Part shown: positions 56,674-64,000 of the stretch, one piece after another | Numbering within the stretch: the first letter of the stretch is position 1 | Layout of the letters: each line of letters opens with the position of its first letter | Assembly: GCA_003254905.1 (NCBI GenBank) | Contig: QANU01085883.1 | Coordinates: forward strand, 35,160-99,159 | DNA from: Nissolia schottii | Lineage: Eukaryota; Streptophyta; Magnoliopsida; Fabales; Fabaceae | Length of the DNA stretch: 64,000 nt | Reading direction: 5' to 3' | Translations under genes and position numbers: made by a program | Notes under the pieces: model-generated | Database searches by the model: none | The model's input: the letters and a program-made list of their open reading frames with translations, nothing else | What the model was told of the DNA's origin: nothing

Positions 56674-57609
56674 AGGACAAAGTACGGGCCACTGGTAACT
56701 GGGAGGCAAGGGTTCAAGGCTGTGAAGACGAGCTAGTATAGTTGTGCGGTAGATGAACTCTTTGTTTTGTATTTTGATGGACATGCTATGTATCTGTAAA
56801 TTGTTATAATACTATGTGGGTTGTTGTAAATACATGTGATGGACCATGTGCTTGCTTATCTAACTGATTATACTAGGATTAATTAATAGTCATAAGCCCA
56901 AGGCTCTATCGCTTGTGTTGTATATATCTTGCACACGCGGCTCATACTTTATAAATAAATCACGGCCAAAAAAGTTTTAAAAGCGGTCCATATTTTCCTT
57001 ATCCTAATATTTTTGAAAGTAATGAAGGACTATAAGTACTCCCACCAATTATTTAACAACCTACTGAGTATTGCATATGACTTAAGCATAAGCAGTTAGC
57101 TAGGGGTGTTACAAAGATGACTTAGGTCATCTTTGACCATGTTGACTTTGGCTTGCAAGGTGGCTTTGCTTGAAGCTTCTTGCGATTTCCATCCGTGTAT
57201 GTGTGTGTGTCTGGTCCATGGCTTTGCTTCTTCAAATTGGAGACCAAATTCTGATCAGGTTTGATCGTATTTGGTCGTTAGCCGTTCGTGTACGGATGTC
57301 CTAAAAATTATCCGAACACACTATTGTGATCTACTAATTTTTCCAATGAGGAATTTAAGTCAATCCAAGGTATTTGTGAATTTATTTTCCTAAAAGTGTT
57401 TTTTACAGATACCTTTGATGCATAATTAAATTCCGGTGATAAAAGGTAATTAATTCGGTGTCTGTGAATTTTCGTAAAATCATGAACTATTACCTTAATT
57501 TGCATTTTTGGGAAATAAAATTGGGGATTTAAAATTATATTCTAATTAAATTACCTGTATATTTATTTATTTTGTGAAATCTTTACTAAGGAAAAAGCGG
57601 GATGTTACA

Positions 57610-59317
57610 TATACTTATCCTTTCACTTTAACTTTAATATCAGGTCTAAGCCTGTGTTTAAATCATTAACCAACCCTTCTTGCCGGAATGTCAAGGGTCT
57701 TGTCCATGGACGTGCCAAGAGAAGAGATTTCCCTATTCATATAACTACACACACACACATATGAGCCCCTTGTGGCCGGATCCTTCTTAATATCTTTCTT
57801 TGTTCCCTATGTTTAATTATGATCTTTCTTGGTTACGTGATTATCCGTCTAGTTATCTAAGGTTGTCCTAACATTCTAATGACAACTCGTTCCTCATGAT
57901 GCATCATAATGAATATGCACCACCTATACAATTAATCACATACAATTTTTATGTGTAACTTATGGTACAATAGTGCTTGTTGGAATCTTTGTACCTTTTG
58001 GAATTTCTTCAGTCGCTCAGCGACCTCTCCACGGCTACTCAATGGCTAAGGTTTTCAGGTCGCTCAGCGGCCACTGGAACTTGGAGGCCGCTCAGCAAAA
58101 CCCTACGACTCTCAGCAGACTACATGAAAACCCTAGGGACAAGCTTACTCCTTTGAGCTTTTCTCCTATTTCTCAAAACTTTTCCTCAATCCTTTTCCCA
58201 ATTTCATCAAAACCTAGCATTCACTTCTTTTGAAAACACTCTCAAAATCATCATTTTCATATCAAAAACCTTATTCACCCTTAGGTATGCATATATCACA
58301 ATCAAGCCACAATACACACCAACAGTTTTCCAGAAAAATAACCACAATTCTAGCAACATACACATAACAATAGGCACACATAAATCATTAAGGTAGTGAT
58401 CTTGCCAAGGTTACCCGTTTGTAGAAAAATTTCCCTAGCTTGATAACGAAGGCTTTGGGTAGAAGTCCTGGAAGCCTTGGTGTTTCAAACGCTCGCTTGA
58501 CTTGCTACAGACAATATCCTAGGGTATATGGGCTATGGTTTCCCTATGGAAAACAAAGGAAAATTTGAGAGAACACAGTGGTGAAGGCCTAGAAGGAAAA
58601 CTATGAGAGCAAATTGTAATGGAGTCATGTAGTGAGGTTTGGTTTTTCTGCTACGTGCAAGTAACAAACAAGTACGTGATATAGAAGTGTGCAAGAGGGC
58701 TATGGGCTGAATATTTTAAGCCAAATGGGCTGCCCTTTTATAGGCACAAGGCCATGGGTTTTGGGGCCACTTTGTGGTAAAAATTAAATGAAAAAGAAAT
58801 GAAATTAGGTGATGGCTCATGGCATGACTCACCATGCTTTTTGAAAGAAGATAAGTTTGGACTTTTTGACTTGCCTTTGGATTTGGCCAAGTGCATGGCC
58901 GTGGCTTTGGGTGGCATAGATCACGGCCATGTGTGCCAAAATTCTAAGTCTTGATGTGTGAACTTGGTTTTTTTGATCATGTTCGGTCATTATTTGCCCA
59001 TGTATGGATTTCCTAAAAATTGTTGGACATACAATCTTTATCTACGAATTTTTCCAATAAGGAATTTAACTTAATCTGAGATATTCGTAACTCAACTTTC
59101 GTAAAAGTGTGTTTTATGGATACCTTTGATGCGTAATTAAATTCTGATGATGAAAGGTAATTGATATTTTCGTGGAACTTCGCGAGACCGTGAACTATTA
59201 CCTTAACGGGCATTTTCGATAAAAAGAATTTGTGATTTAAATTTCTAATCTAAATAAACGGCTCAAATATTTGTTTGTTTTGCGAAATCTCTACTAGGGG
59301 AAAAGCGGGATGTTACA
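57610..59317 (-). mobile_element. TGTAACATCCC-family LTR, minus, 5' part only
   Basis: Begins TGTAACATCCCGCTTTTCCC at 59317 on the minus strand and includes a CGCTCAGCG array (58012-58118). It ends at 57610, where the 5' end of the next LTR begins. The point of truncation corresponds to about 59650 in the neighbouring copy. Confidence 0.7.
58012..58118 (-). repeat. CGCTCAGCG array
   Basis: Copies tcgctcagcgac, tcgctcagcggc and ccgctcagcaa, plus degraded ones (actctcagcag). Confidence 0.6.
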
Positions 59318-61370
59318 GCATCCTTCTCGTTTATATCATATCCATCATTCTCCTTTGTTGACCGTGGGACCGTTGTCTGCGTTCGATTTACAACCTACTC
59401 TGGTTTCCGTATCATTGGCAACCAGGCAGCGCTGATACCTGAGTAGTAGCGAACCACTGATGTACTTGGCATACGTTCATTGACAACGACAGGGAATGAC
59501 CACCCTGCTCGTAGGATGGTGAGGGGTATGTCCTTTTGACGAGGCCAGGAATGGACTCGCACTTTCTAAACACTTTCCTTAACTTGCTTAACTTTCACGC
59601 ACTCTGGACAACTTGTACTTGTTGTTGACGTCACAACTCTGGGACATATACTCATATTTTCACTCTGACTTTAATATTAAACCAGGTCTAAGCCTGCGTT
59701 TTGGGTCATAAACTAATCCATCTTGTTGGACTGGCGAGGGCCTTGTCCTTTGACGTGCCAAGAGAGAGGGGATTTCCCTATTATATAACTATGAACTTGT
59801 CTTCAAGGCATATCAGACCCTTGGTGGCCGAAACGTTCTTAAGACATTACTTTTTCCCTAAGGCTCATTTATGATCTTTACACAGTTAGGTGATTAATTT
59901 CTAGTTATCTACGGTTGTCCTAAAGCCCTAGTGACAACCATACCCTCATTATTCATAATAAAATAAATTATAGTACATAATATACAATCATCTACATCAT
60001 CATACGTAAAATAAAAGTGGGATAGGGCTTGTTGGAATATATGGACCCTCAAAGACTTCTTAGGTCGCTCAACTACCCCATCAGTGTTCGCTCAGCGACC
60101 TAGGGCTCTTTAGGTCGCTCAGCTCCCTGTCCAGGGTTGCGAACTTTGGAACACTCACGTCACCCAGCGCACCTCCAAGGTCGCCAATGGCCTAACGCAA
60201 AACTGAGGGACAGATTTGCCTCCTTGCATGTTTCTCCCATTTTCTCCAACTCTTTCTCATGCGCTCCTCTTAGGGTTTTCAACACACATTCCAACAATGC
60301 ACAAGAAACTAATAAAGGCTTCCAAAAGACACAAAAACAACATATACATCATCAACATACACATGGCACATATCACACTATATTTCAACACACAACTCAC
60401 ATGCATATAAATCACCAAGGTTGTGATTTAGCCAAGGTTTACCTACTTCAGAAGAAGGTTTAGTGTTGGTGAAGAAGCTTGGAGTAGAATCCCAATAAGC
60501 CTTGAAATTCCAAAGCTTGTTATTGCCACCTTCTTCCAAGATGAAAACATGAGAATAGAGGATGGTGGTTGTTTTGTTTCTTGCAAGGGAAATGAGGTGA
60601 GTTTTTCTTGGTTACCAATGGAAGAGAATGAAGAAATAAAGATGGTAGTGTGTGGCTTTGTGAGGGTTCGATTTTCTTCTTGAACAAAAAGGAGACAGGG
60701 GAGGAAATGGAGAGGATGATGGATACACAATGGCTATGGCTTTTAGTCTTTGGGAATGAGCAGAGAGAGAAAACAAATGGGAGAAGAAGATGGTGTGAAA
60801 GAAGCTGTTGAAGCTTCCGTTTTGTGGGGAGATTTTGGGAGAAATTTGATTAAAACTTGAAATAAGTGAAATGATGGAGGTAAGGTGGTGAATAGTGGAA
60901 AGTGTGGTTGAAGGCATGGTGAGGTATGGTGGTGTAAAAGTTAATGAGTGGATTAGGGATGGTGACTTGACTAATGGAAGCTGAAATTTCAACCCTTCAG
61001 CCGTGCGTATGTGTGTATATATTTTAGTTCAGTGTGTGTTTGATCGTGTTTGGTCATTAACTGTCCGTGTACGTGTATAGTCGTACGTGCACGGAAATTT
61101 AACGGATATCGCAAAAATTATCTAAACTTAAAAAACACATTGTACAAACACTCCTAATAAGGAATTTAAATTAATCCAAGGTGCTCGTAAATTTACTTTC
61201 GTAAAAATGTGTTTTACGGGTACCTTCGAAATCCCGCGAGATCGTAAAACCATTATTTTGACTGTTATTTTTAGAAAATAAAATCTATGATTTAATTTTC
61301 CAGTCTAAATAATTGGCTCGTATATATTTATTACGCGAAATCCTTCTTAAGGAAAAAGTGGGATGTTACA
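59318..61370 (-). mobile_element. TGTAACATCCC-family LTR, minus, 5' part only
   Basis: Begins TGTAACATCCCACTTTTTCC at 61370 on the minus strand, with a CGCTCAGCG array (60063-60192) and a caggtctaagcctg hairpin (about 59683). Truncated at 59318 by the neighbouring LTR. ORFs near 60443-60992 follow the purine/pyrimidine skew and do not look coding. Confidence 0.7.
60063..60192 (-). repeat. CGCTCAGCG array, partly decayed
   Basis: tcgctcaactac, tcgctcagcgac and tcgctcagctcc, with weaker copies to 60192. Confidence 0.6.
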
Positions 61371-62026
61371 TTATGTGTCTCTTGTGTCAGAGTCATTTGA
61401 ACCTAAGGTATACTGAATCATTGTGGGTACGCTGAACCCATAAGGCACACTGCAATAACTGTGTGTACGTTGAACCCATATCTAGGACTCACTAAGTACG
61501 CTAAACTCATGCCAACAATAAATTAGATGTAGGGTCTTATGGTGTATTAGGATGACCCATCCTTCTTATCTGCACTAAATGACAATCATAACATACTATA
61601 CACAAACCGTTTGAGAAACCATCTAAGTTCTATTTATTTGACCTTATTCTGTCTTACTACTATTTTATGGGTGTACTTTTATTCTATCTGAGTTACTGAA
61701 TGTAGAAATTACTAGATCTGCTGAGGGCCTAAGCTACCTGTATTACCTAAGTTACTGTATTTATTATCCTAACGTCTTCATGTCATGTTGGGGGTTATTG
61801 ATTATATTATTTATTATGTCTAGTTCTATTATTAAGATTTTACTTATCTGAACTACTATAACTGGACAACTTAACGAGGTTGAGGACGATGGCTTGCATC
61901 ACCTTTCACTGGCTGTCTGACGGCTGATGAGCGGTTGTTGGTTACTCTAACTGATTTTATTAGTTGACTTGGATGACTTCATTGGTTAGTGTTTATGGCT
62001 ATCTAGTATAGTTCTTATGTTGGTTT
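61371..62026. other. Unassigned DNA with tacgctgaaccca repeats
   Basis: No gene. Three spaced variants of tacgctgaaccca (61429-61515) suggest one more repeat array of a retroelement, but no ends are visible. Confidence 0.35.
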
Positions 62027-63610
62027 TGTAACAACCCGATTCTTTCATGTACGGAAAGCCCGTGGGCTAGCCGTTATGGAAGATCAAAAAGTATTTCGGG
62101 GACCCCGAAGGGGGAAGTTTGACCGGTAGAATCCTCGAATTAGTGGCCGGAGTTAGGAGGTGTTTTTCGGGAAATTTTCCAGCGCATCCGGGAGAATTTC
62201 GACTTAAACAGAATTCGATTCGGATACCGGGCAACGCTTGTGGGATTTCTGCATCCGATGAAACGGTCAAGAGTTCCCGAGGGGTAGCTCCCGGGACGAA
62301 GGGGAAAATCAATGGGTCACGACGGTGCGCCCGGAATATTTTTAGGGAAACCAGGGGTGTGAGAAATTGAGTTAAACATGATTAAACGAGACCAAAACGG
62401 CCCTAAATGGAATTTATCTTCCTTAGGAAATAATTAATTCTTTTAGGATAAATAAATAAATAAATAAATAGGAATAATAATAATAAGAATAACAACAAAA
62501 GGTAAATAAAAGAAAAAGAAAAAGGAAATTAAGAAAAGGAAAAAAGGCTCAGGCTATAAATAGCCACTTCAGACGTCCTTTTCAATTCCTTTTCACACAA
62601 ACACATGTCCCACTCAGGCACATCGCGGAAGCGCTTTTGAACTCCAGAAAAATTGTGGGAGCTCACCACCGCGAGGGGGAAAATTCTCTACTTCAACTCC
62701 ACTGGACCGGAATCTCCATCCGATGTGGGTAACTCTAAGCCCACTGTCTATGTGGTTTGTTTAATGATTGTTTAAATGCATTTCTATATATGTGAACGAA
62801 AAACTATTTTGCAAAAACTATGAGAAATGAGTTAGGGAAGTTAGATTTAGAGGATTTTGAGGTTTGGAAATCATAACTGTATGGATTGGATTACTGTAGA
62901 AGTGAAAAATGTTACGCAGAGCAAACCCTGGAGAATTTGCTCTCTGGGGCGATTTTTTTACTGTAGCATTTGATTGAATTCCCACGGATTCGAATGAAAG
63001 AAGAGTTTGGGTTTCAATCGAATATTTGGGGATTTCACTCGAATGAAAGACCGCGACGGATTTCAATCGAATACTTGAGGATTTCACTCGAATGAAACCC
63101 CGAGAAGGATTTCAGCTGATTGAATCCCTGAGGGATTCGATTGAAAGAAGCAATCGAATGCACAGCCTTTAAGCATTCGAATGCCTAATGGAAACTTATA
63201 GTTTTGAAGGTTCTATGGAATCCAACCTGCATAGTTATGGATGTCTTTGCATAATTCAAGCCAGCATCATGAGGAAAGGCTGTCGTAGGAGTTAGGGCGA
63301 CCTTAGATAATTAGAGGTTCACCTTAAAAGTTTAACGAAGATCATAATGAAACTCTAGGAAATAAAGAGAGTTATGAAGGTCTCGACCCCAGTTGGTGCG
63401 ATAGACCAAGTTAAGGAGTCTAGTTATATGATTAGGAATCCTTATTCTCTTGGCAAAGTCTTACAGACACGCCCCTCGCCAATCCAGCAAGATGGATTGG
63501 TCATGAATAACGCAGGTAAAGAGACTTGACCACGATAAGAAACGGGCATAGGCCCAGCTATGAAACCCAGGCATAGGCCTGCGTGAATGAAATGAAACTA
63601 AGGGGCCCCA
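62027..63610 (+). mobile_element. TGTAACATCCC-family LTR, 5' part
   Basis: Starts TGTAACAACCCGATTC, has a TATA box (62555-62562), the tgggtaactctaagcccactgtctatgtgg block (62726 onward), a CGAATG palindrome array (62960-63184) and caggcataggcctg hairpins (about 63572). Interrupted at 63611 by an Athila-like LTR and running out of the window. Confidence 0.7.
62960..63184 (+). repeat. TTTCACTCGAATGAAA/ATTCGAAT array
   Basis: Perfect palindrome gcattcgaatgc (63173-63184), near-palindromes tttcactcgaatgaaa (twice, about 63033 and 63082), tttcaatcgaata (twice) and others. It occupies the leader position that holds CGCTSAGCG or GTCATTCGAATGAC in sister LTRs. Confidence 0.7.
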
Positions 63611-64000
63611 TGATGAAAGCCTTTTTAACCACTTTCTCGGATCTTGACACGGCTTTGGTTTTGTCACAACCATGCCAAGCTCGTTGAAAGCTTCTATGCG
63701 CTTTTGTCGTTCAAATTAAATTTATATATACATACCTACTTTACGGCTTTCAGATTCCAAAAGGAATCCAATTGCAGTATAGGGTATGGTCGATCCCACA
63801 GGGAGTTGTAAAATACCATTCTTGAGTTTATTTAATTAAACAATAAGGTGAAGGATTTGATAATTGTTTTAATAATTAAAATAAGTAAATAACAACATAA
63901 AAGTAAATAGGAAACAAATCAGAGGTAGTTCCGGAGCTTGTTGGGAATTTTAATCACATCATAGTTTCATGCATCCAGTTACTTATTACATAGAACTATC
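63611..64000 (-). mobile_element. Athila-like LTR, minus, cut by window end
   Basis: Nearly identical over 390 bases to 11432-11821 (tgatgaaagcctttttaa...catagaactatc), so it is the 3' end of a second copy of that LTR. Confidence 0.8.

Larger units (their letters stand above)
54460..57114 (+). mobile_element. Solo LTR, TGTAACATCCC family, 2.7 kb
   Basis: Starts TTTAACATCCC (one change from TGTAAC) and ends GGGTGTTACA, with a perfect duplication AAGAT (54455-54459 and 57115-57119). Contains a short CGCTGAGCG array (55358-55403), a tandem cgacccc-gtccattagttag repeat (56150-56260), the ccgtcaagaga element (56347), hairpin (56591-56609), mini-ORF (56623) and the gacttaagcataagc tail. Confidence 0.85.
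53802..57609 (-). mobile_element. TGTAACATCCC-family LTR, minus, 5' part only, interrupted
   Basis: Starts at 57609 on the minus strand (TGTAACATCCCGC) and continues at 54459 after a nested plus-strand LTR (54460-57114). It has a TATA box (54372-54379) and a CGCTSAGCG-like array (53855-54151), then is cut at 53802 by the next LTR's 5' end. Confidence 0.7.

Noticed and set aside
60443..60992. Two overlapping minus-strand ORFs of 95 and 126 codons
   Set aside because: They fall in the skewed leader of an LTR, have no domain, and are not open in sister copies as far as I can see.

Overview
This is nuclear DNA of a flowering plant, most likely a dicot and tentatively a papilionoid legume. The organism is inferred from repeat style and from one gene; no taxonomic marker is present. 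The window is AT-rich, dense in nested transposons and nearly empty of host genes. It has one 608-base assembly gap (26282-26889) and one isolated N (556). The only convincing host gene is the large last exon of a GAUT11-type galacturonosyltransferase (minus strand, 18764-20209). Its upstream intron carries a solo LTR and a 5'-truncated RTE-type LINE, both with recognisable target-site duplications (TSDs). Its first exon(s) are not visible and probably lie in the gap.

Layout. 1-2556: AT-rich intergenic DNA with small foldback elements. 2565-7253: a hAT-type element (8-bp TSD) that captured the C-terminal part of a tonoplast monosaccharide transporter gene and was then split by a 3.7-kb LTR. 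7254-10736: two further hAT elements and a SINE that one of them splits. 10737-16960: retroelement remnants (an LTR tail, a minus-strand gag pseudogene) with two nested Athila-like solo LTRs. 17000-26281: the GAUT11 locus. 26890-28848: AT-rich sequence upstream of GAUT11. 28849-36647: LTR remnants, a SINE and low-complexity DNA. 37132-50958: a complete 13.8-kb Athila-type Ty3 retrotransposon with both LTRs and a perfect TSD. Its gag and pol are broken, but its env-position ORF is open and appears to have a start codon split by an intron. 51041-64000: a pile of LTRs of the 'TGTAACATCCC' family, mostly minus strand, whose pattern suggests nested insertion followed by one deletion.

The most interesting signal is in the LTRs rather than in protein genes. 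Several unrelated LTR groups carry short arrays of a palindromic word. The word differs between elements: CGCTSAGCG, GTCATTCGAATGAC, TTTCACTCGAATGAAA, TCTCGCGCGAGA or GCTGCAGC. In the Athila element the arrays sit directly upstream of the LTR TATA box and again upstream of the spliced env-position ORF. The TGTAACATCCC LTRs also hold arrays of hairpins whose loops are conserved while their stems change together, a fixed hairpin (TGAGAAC/GTTCTCA), and just after it a tiny acidic reading frame found in four of five copies. These look like selected RNA or DNA structures of the retroelements.
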